Below are positions 51,468 through 59,792 of a DNA stretch of 64,000 bases, piece by piece. Positions within the stretch are counted from its first letter, which is position 1. Every line of letters begins with the position of its first letter. The position numbers and the translations under genes are program-made. The DNA lies in contig CAUAFT010000005.1 in the NCBI GenBank assembly GCA_958428365.1, forward strand, positions 151,138 through 215,137, given 5' to 3'. The notes beneath the pieces were generated by a model, which saw only the letters and a program-made list of their open reading frames with translations, did not search any database and was not told where the DNA came from. Origin of the DNA: an uncultured Lachnospiraceae bacterium (GTDB taxonomy: Bacteria; Bacillota; Clostridia; Lachnospirales; Lachnospiraceae).

Positions 51468-54206
51468 CTATCGAGGCACTTCCACCATGATGTATGCCTC
51501 GATCTGGTCTAACTCGGCGATATCATTGAAGTCCTCCATAACAAGACCACATTCGTATCCTGCCTTTACTTCCTTCACATCATCCTTAAAACGTTTGAGG
51601 GATGCAAGATTCCCTTCAAAAATCTGTTTTCCTTCTCTGGATACACGAACCATACATCCACGCTGGAAATAACCGTCCAACACATAGGAACCTGCAATAT
51701 TGCCCACGCCGGAGGCTTTGAAGATCTGGCGTACCTCCGCATGACCGATGACTTTTTCCTCGAAAATTGGGTCTAACATTCCCTTCATGGCAGCTTCCAC
51801 GTCCTCGATGGCGTTGTAGATGATCTTGTACAGACGCACATCCACGCCTTCCCTGTCTGCGATCGCCTTCGCCGTGGTGTCCGGGCGGACGTTGAATCCA
51901 ATGATGATGGCATTGGATGCGGAAGCCAGGCTTACGTCGGATTCGTTGATGGCTCCCACGCCGCCGTGGATGACTTTGACCACCACTTCCTCGTTGGAAA
52001 GTTTTACAAGGCTCTGTTTTACGGCTTCCACGGAACCCTGAACGTCTGCTTTTACGATGATATCCAGCTCTTTTACGTTTCCGGACTGGATCTGGGAGAA
52101 CAGATCGTCTAAGGACATCTTAGCCTTAGTCTCCTCGATCAGCTTGTTCTTGCCCTCTGAAATAAAGGTCTCGGCAAAGTTTCTCGCCTCTTTTTCTGTC
52201 TCTGTGGATACGAAGATTTCTCCTGCTCCAGGTACACTGGAAAGACCTAAAATCTCAACCGGTGTAGACGGACCTGCCTCCTTCACATTGCGTCCCTTAT
52301 CATCAATCATGGCACGGACCTTACCAAAACTGCTTCCGCAGGCGATCGGCTGGCCCACCTTTAAGGTTCCCTTCTGAACCAGAACGGTTGCCACGGCTCC
52401 ACGTCCCTTATCAAGCTGCGCCTCAATGACGATCCCTCTTGCCTGACGTTTTGGATTGGCTTTCAATTCACAGATCTCTGCCGTTAAGAGGATCATCTCC
52501 AAAAGCTGGTCGATTCCCTCGTGGGTATGGGCGGATACCGGTACGAAGATGGTGCTTCCACCCCAGTCCTCCGGAATCAGCTCGTATTCTGCCAGCTCCT
52601 GTTTTACTCTCTCCACGTTGGCGTTCGGCTTATCGATCTTATTGACTGCCACGATGATCTCCGTTCCCGCTGCCTTGGCATGGTTGATCGCCTCAACGGT
52701 CTGCGGCATCACGCCGTCGTCTGCCGCTACCACTAAGATAGCGATATCAGTGGAGTTGGCTCCACGCATACGCATTGCGGTAAACGCCTCATGTCCCGGT
52801 GTATCTAAGAAGGTGATCTTCTCTCCATTGGCCTCCACCATATAAGCGCCGATATGCTGGGTGATTCCTCCTGCCTCACGGTCTGTCACATGGGTATTAC
52901 GGATGGCATCCAAAAGGGAGGTCTTACCGTGGTCAACATGACCCATTACACAGACTACCGGAGGACGTTTTACCATGGTGCTCTCGTCTTCTTCCTCTTC
53001 TTTTAAGAGTTCTTCAATAACATCCACCTTGACCTCATGCTCTGCCAGACAGTTAAATTCCAGTGCGATCTCCTCTGCAGTGTCATAGTCCACATCCTGG
53101 TTGACCGTCACCATGGTTCCCTTTAAGAAGAGCTTTTTCACGATCTCGGCAGGCTGAACCTTCATCTTTTCTGCCAGCTCCTTGATGGTGAGAGAATCCG
53201 GCAGTACGATGGTCTTGATGGTCTCTTCCTTCTTCTCCTGTGGCTGCTGCGGCTGTTTTTTCTTCTTGCCGCCGTTCTTTTCTAGGTTTACATAACGTTC
53301 CTGCTTTTTGTTGCCGAAGTTATCCTTATTCTGTCCCTTGTTCTTCTTATCGTTCCTGCGGGTGTCTCTGCGATCCTTGCCACCGGTCTCTTCCACAGAA
53401 GATACGGCATTCTTATTAAATCTGTTGATCTCCTGATCTAATTTTCCCCTAGATTCTTTCTGGCGATTCTGACCGACTCTGCCGTTACCTCTACCGCCCT
53501 GGTTATAATTGGAAGACGCTCGATTACCCGGACGATTGTTCTGATTCTGCCGATTATTTTCTTCATTCCTTGGTCTCCTCTCATTCTGTCTGTCGCCGCT
53601 CTGTGTTCTCAGCGGACGATCCCCCTGCGGTCTTGCCGGTCGATCTCCCTGTGGTCTCATTGGACGATCTCCCTGCGGTCTTGCCGGTCGATCTCCCTGT
53701 GGTCTCACTGGACGGTCTCCCTGTGGTCTTGCTGGTCGATCCCCCTGCGGTCTCATTGGACGGTCTCCCTGTGGCCTTGGCCGGTTCCCCTGAGGTCTCG
53801 CGGAACGGTTTGCACCCTGGTTCTGACCGTTTCTGCGATTGTTATTCGGCTGCTTACTGTTCTGCGGGTTGTATACCGCTGTGATACTCGCCTTTTTCTT
53901 CGGGCGCTCCTGCGGATGGTCTGATCCCGTATCCTTTGCAGGCTCTTTTGCCCCCTGTTCTTTTGCTTTCGGTTCCTTTTCCGACTGTTCTTTTTCCGGT
54001 TTTTTCTCTGCCGTCTGCGCTTTTTTCTCCTCCGCCGGAGCTTGTGCGCCCTTCGCAAATTTTTTCTTTACAACAGAAATCACATCATCCTCAATGGAGC
54101 TCATATGACTCTTCACCTCTATATTCTGCTCCGATAAGTAATGTAATATTTCTTTTGACTGTATATTTAACTCTTTTGCAAGTTCATGCACTTTGACTTT
54201 TGCCAT
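51468..54206 (-). CDS. infB: Translation initiation factor IF-2
   Basis: IF-2 is the GTPase that positions initiator tRNA on the ribosome. The ATG at 54206 is behind GGAGGG; 912 residues. An IF2-N domain (1-50) is followed by a charged linker and a low-complexity region with repeated RPQGDRP units (about 140-200) and Q/N/R-rich sequence. A second IF2-N domain is near 335-385, then the GTPase domain with G1 GHVDHGKTS, DTPGHEA and NKIDKPN, and the C-terminal domains. The extended arginine-rich N-region is typical of Lachnospiraceae IF-2. Confidence 0.97.
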   Translation of the reverse strand: MAKVKVHELAKELNIQSKEILHYLSEQNIEVKSHMSSIEDDVISVVKKKFAKGAQAPAEEKKAQTAEKKPEKEQSEKEPKAKEQGAKEPAKDTGSDHPQERPKKKASITAVYNPQNSKQPNNNRRNGQNQGANRSARPQGNRPRPQGDRPMRPQGDRPARPQGDRPVRPQGDRPARPQGDRPMRPQGDRPARPQGDRPLRTQSGDRQNERRPRNEENNRQNQNNRPGNRASSNYNQGGRGNGRVGQNRQKESRGKLDQEINRFNKNAVSSVEETGGKDRRDTRRNDKKNKGQNKDNFGNKKQERYVNLEKNGGKKKKQPQQPQEKKEETIKTIVLPDSLTIKELAEKMKVQPAEIVKKLFLKGTMVTVNQDVDYDTAEEIALEFNCLAEHEVKVDVIEELLKEEEEDESTMVKRPPVVCVMGHVDHGKTSLLDAIRNTHVTDREAGGITQHIGAYMVEANGEKITFLDTPGHEAFTAMRMRGANSTDIAILVVAADDGVMPQTVEAINHAKAAGTEIIVAVNKIDKPNANVERVKQELAEYELIPEDWGGSTIFVPVSAHTHEGIDQLLEMILLTAEICELKANPKRQARGIVIEAQLDKGRGAVATVLVQKGTLKVGQPIACGSSFGKVRAMIDDKGRNVKEAGPSTPVEILGLSSVPGAGEIFVSTETEKEARNFAETFISEGKNKLIEETKAKMSLDDLFSQIQSGNVKELDIIVKADVQGSVEAVKQSLVKLSNEEVVVKVIHGGVGAINESDVSLASASNAIIIGFNVRPDTTAKAIADREGVDVRLYKIIYNAIEDVEAAMKGMLDPIFEEKVIGHAEVRQIFKASGVGNIAGSYVLDGYFQRGCMVRVSREGKQIFEGNLASLKRFKDDVKEVKAGYECGLVMEDFNDIAELDQIEAYIMVEVPR
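53611..53790 (-). repeat. 24-bp tandem repeats in infB (RPQGDRPx)
   Basis: At least seven head-to-tail 24-bp units each code RPQGDRP plus one variable residue (M, A, V or L). The DNA units differ mainly at silent positions and the variable codon. They lie in the disordered N-terminal region of IF-2. Confidence 0.85.
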
Positions 54207-54219
54207 TCTATTCCCTCCG

Positions 54220-54540
54220 TTATTCAATTGTTTCACTGATCTTTATTTTTTCTTCCACTGCTTTTGCAAGCCCGATATCTGTGACCGCAAGCGACGCCCG
54301 GTACTGTTTTCCGATACAATGACCTAATTCTTCCTTCGTCCCGTACTCATAAAATGGTACTTCATAAAAGGCGCACATATTACGGAATAATTTTTTCGTA
54401 TTCTCCGAAGCGTCCGCAGCGGCAATCACCAGTCCGGCATTTCCTGTCTTGACTGCTTTTTCCGTGGAAAATTCTCCGCTTAAAACCTTTCGTCCTCTCG
54501 CCGCAAGTCCCAGCATCTGCAATACCTTATCATTTTTCAA
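54220..54540 (-). CDS. ylxQ: L7Ae-family ribosomal-like protein YlxQ
   Basis: The 106-residue protein belongs to the L7Ae/L30e/S12e/Gadd45 fold, with VLQMLGLAARGRKVLSGE near 6-23 and NAGLVIAAADASENTKKLF near 34-52. YlxQ binds RNA and is always found between nusA-ylxR and infB in Firmicutes. Its function is not well defined. It overlaps rnpM by 11 bp and precedes infB by 13 bp. Confidence 0.93.
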   Translation of the reverse strand: MKNDKVLQMLGLAARGRKVLSGEFSTEKAVKTGNAGLVIAAADASENTKKLFRNMCAFYEVPFYEYGTKEELGHCIGKQYRASLAVTDIGLAKAVEEKIKISETIE

Positions 54541-54817
54541 TGGTTTTCATCTCCTCACTGAGCTGTTGGTAGATCTCTTTGGGTATTGCCGTCTTCAGGG
54601 AACGTTCCAGCCCCTTTGACTTTTCCGCCTTTTCCAGGCAGGAGCTGTTCGGACAGATATAGGCTCCCCTTCCGTTCTTTCTGCCGGTGGTATCCAAAAC
54701 GATCTCATTTTCCTCTGTCTTTAAGACCCGGATCATCTCACGTTTCTCTCTCATCTCACCGCATCCGACACACTTGCGCACAGGAATCTTTTTATTCGCC
54801 ATATCTGTCTTCTTCAT
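54530..54817 (-). CDS. rnpM: RNase P modulator RnpM (YlxR)
   Basis: The protein has up to 95 residues. IPVRKCVGCGEMREKREMIR near 11-30 and GRKNGRGAYICPNSSCLEKA near 46-65 are the YlxR signature. YlxR of B. subtilis was found to bind RNase P RNA and was renamed RnpM. The start may be the ATG at 54817, inside the nusA end, or the one at 54802; ribosome binding sites do not settle this. Confidence 0.93.
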   Translation of the reverse strand: MKKTDMANKKIPVRKCVGCGEMREKREMIRVLKTEENEIVLDTTGRKNGRGAYICPNSSCLEKAEKSKGLERSLKTAIPKEIYQQLSEEMKTIEK

Positions 54818-56093
54818 TCCCCTCTAAGCTGTCCTCCGGTATTTCCGGGTCCGATTCTTCATATTCTTCTTCGCCCTCGAAATCACCCTCGGCGTATTCT
54901 TCGTTCTCGTCGTAATCGCCTTCAACGTATTCCTCGTTCTCGTCGTAATCACCTTCGATGTACTCGCCGTTTTCATCGTAATAGGACGTCTCATCCTCAT
55001 AGTAATCATCTTCATACTCATCTTCGTAGTCGTTCTCATAGTCGATGAAATCTCCGGCCTCTCTTGCCTGGCTCTCACTCTTGATATCGATCTTAAATCC
55101 GGTAAGTCTGGCTGCCAGTCTGGCGTTCTGTCCCTCTTTGCCGATGGCTAAGGACAACTGATAATCCGGTACTACGACCTTTGCCGTCTTTTCCTCATCA
55201 TCTGCGATTACAGAAATGACCTTGGCAGGACTTAAGGCGTTCTGAATTAAAAATGCAGAGTTCTCACACCAGTTGATAATGTCGATCTTTTCCCCCCGAA
55301 GCTCGCTTACAATGGCATTGACTCTGGCTCCGTTCATGCCGACGCAGGCTCCCACTGGATCCACGTCCGGGTCATTGGAGTAAACGGCGATCTTGGTTCT
55401 GCTTCCCGCCTCTCTGGCAATGCTCTTAATCTCCACGATCCCGTCCCGGACCTCCGTTACCTCGGACTCAAATAATCGTTTCACCAGTTCCGGGTGGGTT
55501 CTGGACACCAGGATCTTCGGTCCCTTGGAGGTGGATTTTACTTCCAGGATATAAAGCTTAATTCTCTCCGTCGGCTTGAATACCTCGCCCTTGATCTGCT
55601 CGCTCTCTGTCAGGATAGCATCCACTTTTCCGAGGTTGATGCTGACGTTCTTTCCTATATAACGCTGTACCACTCCGGTAACCACGTCCCGCTCCTTGCT
55701 GTAATATTCGTCAAAGAGTACCTTTCTCTCCTCCTCGCGGATTTTCTGCAAAATGACGTTTTTCGCATTCTGCGTTGCGATACGTCCAAATTCTTTGGAT
55801 CTCACCTCAATGTTAACGATATCCCCCACCTCATATACGGAGTCGATCATTTTCGCATTGGCAAGACTGATCTCAAGACAGTCATCCTCCACCTCTTCCA
55901 CCACGGTCTTTTCCTGATATACATGAAATTCACAGGTCTGTGGATCAATGTTGACTCTCACGTTTTCGGATTTCCCGAAATGATTCTTACAGGCTGTTAC
56001 CAAAGAGTTTTCGATTGCCTCTAAAAGCGTATCCTTACTGATATTTTTTTCCTCTTCCAATATGTTTAACGCTTCTAACAACTCATTGTTCAT
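54792..56093 (-). CDS. nusA: Transcription termination/antitermination factor NusA with acidic repeat tail
   Basis: NusA binds RNA polymerase and nascent RNA. The ATG at 56093 is behind GGGAGG, giving 433 residues. Order: N-terminal polymerase-binding domain (1-125), S1 (about 130-200), KH1 and KH2 (about 205-350, with VGACVGMNGARVNAI and LAIGKEGQNARLAARL). The last 85 residues are an extremely acidic Tyr/Glu/Asp tail with three 11-residue DYDENEEYxEG-like units. The tail is longer than in standard Firmicute NusA and is discussed as a finding. Confidence 0.96.
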   Translation of the reverse strand: MNNELLEALNILEEEKNISKDTLLEAIENSLVTACKNHFGKSENVRVNIDPQTCEFHVYQEKTVVEEVEDDCLEISLANAKMIDSVYEVGDIVNIEVRSKEFGRIATQNAKNVILQKIREEERKVLFDEYYSKERDVVTGVVQRYIGKNVSINLGKVDAILTESEQIKGEVFKPTERIKLYILEVKSTSKGPKILVSRTHPELVKRLFESEVTEVRDGIVEIKSIAREAGSRTKIAVYSNDPDVDPVGACVGMNGARVNAIVSELRGEKIDIINWCENSAFLIQNALSPAKVISVIADDEEKTAKVVVPDYQLSLAIGKEGQNARLAARLTGFKIDIKSESQAREAGDFIDYENDYEDEYEDDYYEDETSYYDENGEYIEGDYDENEEYVEGDYDENEEYAEGDFEGEEEYEESDPEIPEDSLEGNEEDRYGE

Positions 56094-56129
56094 TTTTTTA
56101 CTTCCTCCCATTTAATTTGTTATTTTACG

Positions 56130-56603
56130 CTAAAAATCAAATGCTAAACGAATCAGAGCAATGTCCGTTTTTGCAAAAGTTAATTTTTCGTCCTCTTCCG
56201 TCTGGATCGTAACGTTTTTTTCATCGTAATCTGTTAAGATTCCATAAAATTCTTTGCTTCCGTTGATGGATCGGTAGGTACGGATCTCCAGTTCCTTCCC
56301 CATACTGCGGACATAGTCTTTTTCCTTTTTGAGAGGTCTGCCAAGTCCCGGCGAACTCACTTCAAAAATATAGGAGTCCTCAATATAGTCCTCTCTGTCC
56401 AGAATCTCATTCATTTCTCTTGCCACGGTCTCACAGTCATCCACGGTGATACCGCCCTCTTTGTCTATATAAGCACGGAGATACCAGTTACTTCCTTCTT
56501 TGACATACTCCACATCCACTAATTCAAAATTGTACTTTTCCAAAATTGGAAGAATCCATTCTTCTGTCTGCGTTTCATACATCTGTTTTTTTGACATACT
56601 CAC
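56130..56603 (-). CDS. rimP: Ribosome maturation factor RimP
   Basis: RimP is needed for 30S subunit maturation. The 157-residue protein has LVDVEYVKEGSNWYLRAYID near 33-52, VDDCETVAREMNEILD near 58-73 and the diagnostic FEVSSPGLGRPLK near 84-96. GAAGGTGTGAGT precedes the start; ATG at 56603 or two codons later are both possible. It heads the long operon that runs to the Na/Pi cotransporter. Confidence 0.95.
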   Translation of the reverse strand: MSMSKKQMYETQTEEWILPILEKYNFELVDVEYVKEGSNWYLRAYIDKEGGITVDDCETVAREMNEILDREDYIEDSYIFEVSSPGLGRPLKKEKDYVRSMGKELEIRTYRSINGSKEFYGILTDYDEKNVTIQTEEDEKLTFAKTDIALIRLAFDF

Positions 56604-56637
56604 ACCTTCTTTCTATATTCAGTTGTCTATGGCTGTC

Positions 56638-56749
56638 ACGGGATCTCTGCCTGATTCCTGGGAATCCGCACCTGGGGGCTGTGTGAACAGTCCGATCCCG
56701 TCTTTGCCCTACATAGAATTGAGAGCGGACATCTGCCCGCTCTCAATTC
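56638..56749 (-). promoter_or_regulatory. Structured 5' leader of the rimP-nusA-infB operon
   Basis: Between promoter and rimP the minus-strand RNA can fold into two elements. First a perfect 13-bp hairpin, GAATTGAGAGCGG (56716-56728) with CCGCTCTCAATTC (56737-56749). Then a three-stem fold: ACGGGATC/GATCCCGT (56694-56701 with 56638-56645) enclosing CTGT/ACAG (56679-56690) and GATTCC-TG-GGAATC (56653-56666). Neither has a T tract, so they are not terminators. It is a candidate regulatory RNA of unknown ligand. Confidence 0.6.
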
Positions 56750-56771
56750 CAGTCATCTAAGTATCGTAATA

Positions 56772-56800
56772 ATCATAGCACTTGTATTTTGAAAATGCAA
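56772..56800 (-). promoter_or_regulatory. Promoter of the rimP-nusA-infB operon
   Basis: On the minus strand TTGCAT (56795-56800), 17 bp, TATGAT (56772-56777) with an extended TGC. This places the transcript start about 160 nt upstream of rimP. Confidence 0.72.
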
Positions 56801-56909
56801 GGTTTATTTCCAGATTCTAACTGTCATGTAACAGAACTTCGCCACTTTTTTCACACAATCTTCAAAAACTACACAAAATTTCTTCACGATTGCTGACTAT
56901 AATGTGAAT

Positions 56910-56994
56910 ACATCAAGGACAAAACCTTGTACAAATTCTTTTTCATAATTACCCGCAGGAACCTAATCCAATTCCTGCGGGTCTCCTTTTTTTT
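56910..56994 (+). ncRNA. Candidate small RNA with own promoter and terminator
   Basis: TATAAT at 56898-56903 (weak -35) would start a transcript near 56910. It contains a small CAAGG/CCTTG hairpin (56914-56929) and ends with a strong terminator, ACCCGCAGGAA/TTCCTGCGGGT (56951-56982) followed by a run of eight T. No gene lies upstream for this terminator to serve on the plus strand, which is the main argument for a separate 85-nt RNA. The 510-bp gap from 56604 to 57113 holds this, the rimP leader and promoter, and the promoter of the next small gene. Confidence 0.5.
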
Positions 56995-57047
56995 CGGCAT
57001 ATGGCAACTATTAAAAATTATAATCAACCAATACCGAATCCTTCCCC

Positions 57048-57076
57048 TTTAAATTATAAAATAAATATTGTATAAT
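57048..57076 (+). promoter_or_regulatory. Promoter of the 44-residue protein gene
   Basis: TTTAAA (57048-57053), 17 bp, TATAAT (57071-57076), about 38 bp before the ATG. Confidence 0.6.
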
Positions 57077-57113
57077 TATTGCAACTACATAAGAAAAGGG
57101 AGCGTGATGTTTT

Positions 57114-57248
57114 ATGCCGCCAAAAACTCCTAAAGGAGGTCCTTCTAATTACAGTTCTGGCGCAAGAGGTCCTAAACCGAATACTGGATTTAGACAGGAC
57201 GGCGCAAGAGGTCCTAAGACAAGACCCTCTAAACCGCCAAAAAGATAA
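57114..57248 (+). CDS. 44-residue highly basic protein of unknown function
   Basis: A short open frame begins ATG at 57114 with GGGAG 11 nt upstream, in a unit that has its own promoter and ends in a terminator hairpin. The product is very basic and rich in P, K, G and R; GARGPK occurs twice (residues 16-21 and 30-35), joined by a short linker, and the C-terminus is PSKPPKR. There is no hydrophobic segment or signal. Such composition suggests binding to nucleic acid or another acidic partner. I do not recognise the family. Its stop codon and that of the convergent membrane-protein gene both lie in the shared terminator. Confidence 0.6.
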   Translation: MPPKTPKGGPSNYSSGARGPKPNTGFRQDGARGPKTRPSKPPKR

Positions 57249-57267
57249 GAGCCTTGCAGGCTCTTAT
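57245..57267. terminator. Bidirectional terminator between the small basic protein and membrane protein genes
   Basis: ATAAGAGCC, TTGCA, GGCTCTTAT form a perfect 9-bp stem that overlaps the stop codons of both convergent genes. It is followed by TCTT on the plus strand. Confidence 0.7.
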
Positions 57268-57992
57268 TCTTCCCCAGCATATTCTTTATCATATTCCTGT
57301 GTATCATAAAATTTTATCAGAACATCATTTTGAACGTCATAATACTCACAGATTGCCTGTTTGAACATCCTTTTACCAAGTTCCTCATTTATATCATCTT
57401 CAAATAATTGCTTTATTAAATCTGTATTATACAATACAAATTCTTTATTTTTCATATTAGGAGACGGATATAATCGGATTAGCCCGGCAGTTACCAATTT
57501 TCCAGAATGTTCGATCTTAATAATGCAATTATTTATATCGACAATCACATCTGTTTCAAACACATTACGCCAGACATCACTGTATTTATATTCTGTAGGT
57601 CTGTTCATCAATTTATTTAATTTATTCATTATACATCTAAAAATAAATTGACCAAACGAATACCACAAAGCTATCACGCCAATGCTGGCAAAAATGTTTA
57701 CAATAAAATATTTTATCACAAAATCTATATAATTAAATTTTGTAGCTGCAATAAATTCCTTTAACTCGTCTCCATCTAATGTAAGATATTGTGCAAATAA
57801 CGGTATATCTTTATGCAATATACATATGTTCACGGAAAACACAACTAAACAAAACACTACGCATTCAGCAAGTTCAACAGATTTATCTTCTTTGTTCACT
57901 GGAACCGGTCTTATATGAGAATTGAAAATCACGTTAAGCGCCGCCGGCAATGTAAATAACAGCAAAAAATAAATATTTTCTGTAAAAAACAT
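57264..57992 (-). CDS. Membrane protein of unknown function (possibly DUF6338-like)
   Basis: The ATG at 57992 has AAAGGAG about 10 nt upstream and gives 242 residues. Three hydrophobic helices are seen (about 6-24, 42-62 and 95-120), followed by a soluble cytoplasmic domain of about 115 residues with a WRNVFETDVIVDINN segment. The overall plan recalls the DUF6338 family, but this is memory and weak. The gene is AT-rich compared with the chromosome to its left and lies next to the integrated element, so it may be accessory. No partner gene other than the convergent small basic protein is evident. Confidence 0.6.
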   Translation of the reverse strand: MFFTENIYFLLLFTLPAALNVIFNSHIRPVPVNKEDKSVELAECVVFCLVVFSVNICILHKDIPLFAQYLTLDGDELKEFIAATKFNYIDFVIKYFIVNIFASIGVIALWYSFGQFIFRCIMNKLNKLMNRPTEYKYSDVWRNVFETDVIVDINNCIIKIEHSGKLVTAGLIRLYPSPNMKNKEFVLYNTDLIKQLFEDDINEELGKRMFKQAICEYYDVQNDVLIKFYDTQEYDKEYAGEE

Positions 57993-58295
57993 TTTTCCAA
58001 CTCCTTTCATCGCTATTATACGACAAAAGAAGTGTGATATCTACCCTTTAATAATCTTCACTATTGCTTGTGTTCTTGAAAGTACAAATCGGGCTGACGC
58101 AATCCCAGTCTGTCGAATGGCATATATTCCACCGTCCATACCATTGGTATGATCCAGACAGCATTTTCGCAAAAGTGATCCATTAAATGTTTTCGCAATC
58201 GCGAGCAATAACAAGGAAAATAAAAAATGCCACAAACCGTTTAAAATAAGGTTTCCAGCACTTATAGGGTTGGGCTATTCAATTTCATGAATAAA

Positions 58296-58323
58296 CAGTT
58301 CGTAGGGGAATCGAACCCCGCTG
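58296..58323 (-). other. Candidate attachment site: tRNA T-arm-like sequence
   Basis: On the minus strand the sequence reads GGGGTTCGATTCCCC followed by TACGAACTG, like the T-arm and acceptor end of a tRNA, but no 5' portion of a tRNA is present. It lies about 90 bp from the integrase stop. A tRNA 3'-end remnant next to an integrase is the usual result of phage or island integration. The matching intact tRNA would lie beyond the window. Confidence 0.45.
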
Positions 58324-58371
58324 TAAAGTGCTGAAAATATAGTAAAATCAATGGTTTTAAACATTTTTGTT

Positions 58372-58400
58372 TGATTACTTCTGATTACTTTTTGATTACC
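58372..58400. repeat. Three TGATTAC repeats next to the integrase gene
   Basis: TGATTAC occurs at 58372, 58382 and 58393, spaced 10 and 11 bp, i.e. about one helical turn. This spacing fits arm-type binding sites of a tyrosine integrase. Confidence 0.5.
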
Positions 58401-58408
58401 TTCCTATT

Positions 58409-59620
58409 TTACAAACCAATAACATTGTTAATCATTTCTGCCTTTTGTAAATCATTCTTGCGATTTTTGTAATAATATTCCTTTGTTGTTTTTATATCTG
58501 TATGACCCATCTGCTCAATAATGAGCGATTCATCTACGCCACTATCAATAAGAATACTTCCATATGTTTTTCGTATCTTATGTGGAGATTTTGTTACAAC
58601 TTCTGTTTGTTTACAAATAGTTCTTAGCCTATTTCGAAATATGTATGTCCTTATTCTTTCTCCATTTCTTTCAAAAAGGAATTCTCCAAAGGGCGATAAA
58701 CTCCTAATTTTACGCAATATCCATGTACAGCTATCTGGAATAAATATATCTCTTATTCCTGCTTCCGTCTTAGGAAAGTCTCTCACTTCAAAAATTCTTT
58801 CGCCACTTTCGTTTTCATAGCAGATCTCCGTACGCCTTACATGAACAACATTTTTTTCTATATCGCACGTTTTTAGCCCTGCCAGCTCTCCGATTCTCAA
58901 TCCGGTCTTAAACATCAACAAAATCCCTAAATTTAAAATATCCTGGTTTTCTTCAAGATAATTTGTTATCCTAGGAAGTTCGTCTTGCATGAACACCTGC
59001 TCTTCATCTGCTTTTACATTTTTACGAAATGACTTTTTGGAAATCTCAATATCTTTCACTACTTCGGTGATACTGAAATCGACCAGTTTCTTTTTCTTGG
59101 CAAGTTTAAATATACCAAAAACTAATGTTCGCAAGTTACTAAAACCTTTTGCCGTTAGATTGTAAATATGTATTGAATCAAGCATGAAACTCTCCACGTC
59201 ATATTCAGTCAAAGATTTCAATTTTCTCTTTCCAAATTCTGCAAAACATTGCTTGTATTGTCTTTTGTATCTGTCCTTGGTAGATTTCGATACCTCCTCC
59301 CTAAGCACTTTGGTTTCTAGCCATTCATAAAAAACATTTTCCACAGTCGGATTTTCTTCCTCTTGCTTCCAGTATTTTATGACAACATTTTCAATATCTT
59401 CCTGTAAATTACGCTTTTTCAATACACGACCTTTAGTTTTATCTGGCAAATATGTATACCATTTTCCGTCTTTTCCTTCCCATATTTTATATGGATGTTT
59501 CTCTAATACTTCCTTTCTCTTCTGCATCTCAATTTTTTCCTGCACAAGTGCTGTATCAATCATACCATTTTCAATAGCATATTTCAACAGATCGGCATCT
59601 GACATTGAGACATTGCCCAT
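58409..59620 (-). CDS. Tyrosine site-specific integrase
   Basis: The 403-residue recombinase has an N-terminal AP2-like arm-binding segment (about 45-80), a SAM-like core-binding domain (about 95-190), and the catalytic domain. Catalytic motifs are TGLRIGELAGLK (first Arg), SPHKIRKTYG (His-x-x-Arg) and MGHTDIKTTKEYYYKN (His...Tyr). It integrates the element at its att site. The start at 59620 overlaps the next gene by 50 bp, so a later ATG may be used. Confidence 0.95.
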   Translation of the reverse strand: MGNVSMSDADLLKYAIENGMIDTALVQEKIEMQKRKEVLEKHPYKIWEGKDGKWYTYLPDKTKGRVLKKRNLQEDIENVVIKYWKQEEENPTVENVFYEWLETKVLREEVSKSTKDRYKRQYKQCFAEFGKRKLKSLTEYDVESFMLDSIHIYNLTAKGFSNLRTLVFGIFKLAKKKKLVDFSITEVVKDIEISKKSFRKNVKADEEQVFMQDELPRITNYLEENQDILNLGILLMFKTGLRIGELAGLKTCDIEKNVVHVRRTEICYENESGERIFEVRDFPKTEAGIRDIFIPDSCTWILRKIRSLSPFGEFLFERNGERIRTYIFRNRLRTICKQTEVVTKSPHKIRKTYGSILIDSGVDESLIIEQMGHTDIKTTKEYYYKNRKNDLQKAEMINNVIGL

Positions 59621-59792
59621 ATAAAAGATCCCTTTCTTCGCCTATATAGTATCTTTCGCATGTTTTTGTTAGTATATCTCTTTCTTCTCTGATCATCCTA
59701 TTCTTCCATCCTTGTATTATAGAGTAGGCATATATATTCCTATCAATTTGTTTTGGAATTATCCCAAAATCTTCTAAAGTAATTTGTTTCAT
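59571..59792 (-). CDS. Small phage protein of unknown function
   Basis: A 73-residue frame starting MKQITLEDFGIIPKQIDRNI, with AAAGG ahead of the ATG and an ATGA overlap with the upstream ASCH-like gene. It overlaps the integrase start. I see no known domain. Confidence 0.55.
   Translation of the reverse strand: MKQITLEDFGIIPKQIDRNIYAYSIIQGWKNRMIREERDILTKTCERYYIGEERDLLYGQCLNVRCRSVEICY

Larger units (their letters stand above)
58011..58408. other. Gene-poor junction between chromosome and integrated element
   Basis: About 400 bp without a convincing gene. A 64-codon open frame at 58041-58235 (minus) has no ribosome binding site or recognisable domain. The stretch contains the T-arm-like att candidate, a CAGCACTT/AAGTGCTG inverted pair (about 58248-58333) and three TGATTAC repeats beside the integrase. 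Confidence 0.5.

Noticed and set aside
53611..53790. Regular repeats that could look like a CRISPR array
   Set aside because: They are in-frame 24-bp coding repeats of IF-2 without unique spacers.
58041..58235. A 64-codon minus-strand open frame
   Set aside because: No ribosome binding site, no domain, and it sits in the gene-poor junction; kept only as part of that region.
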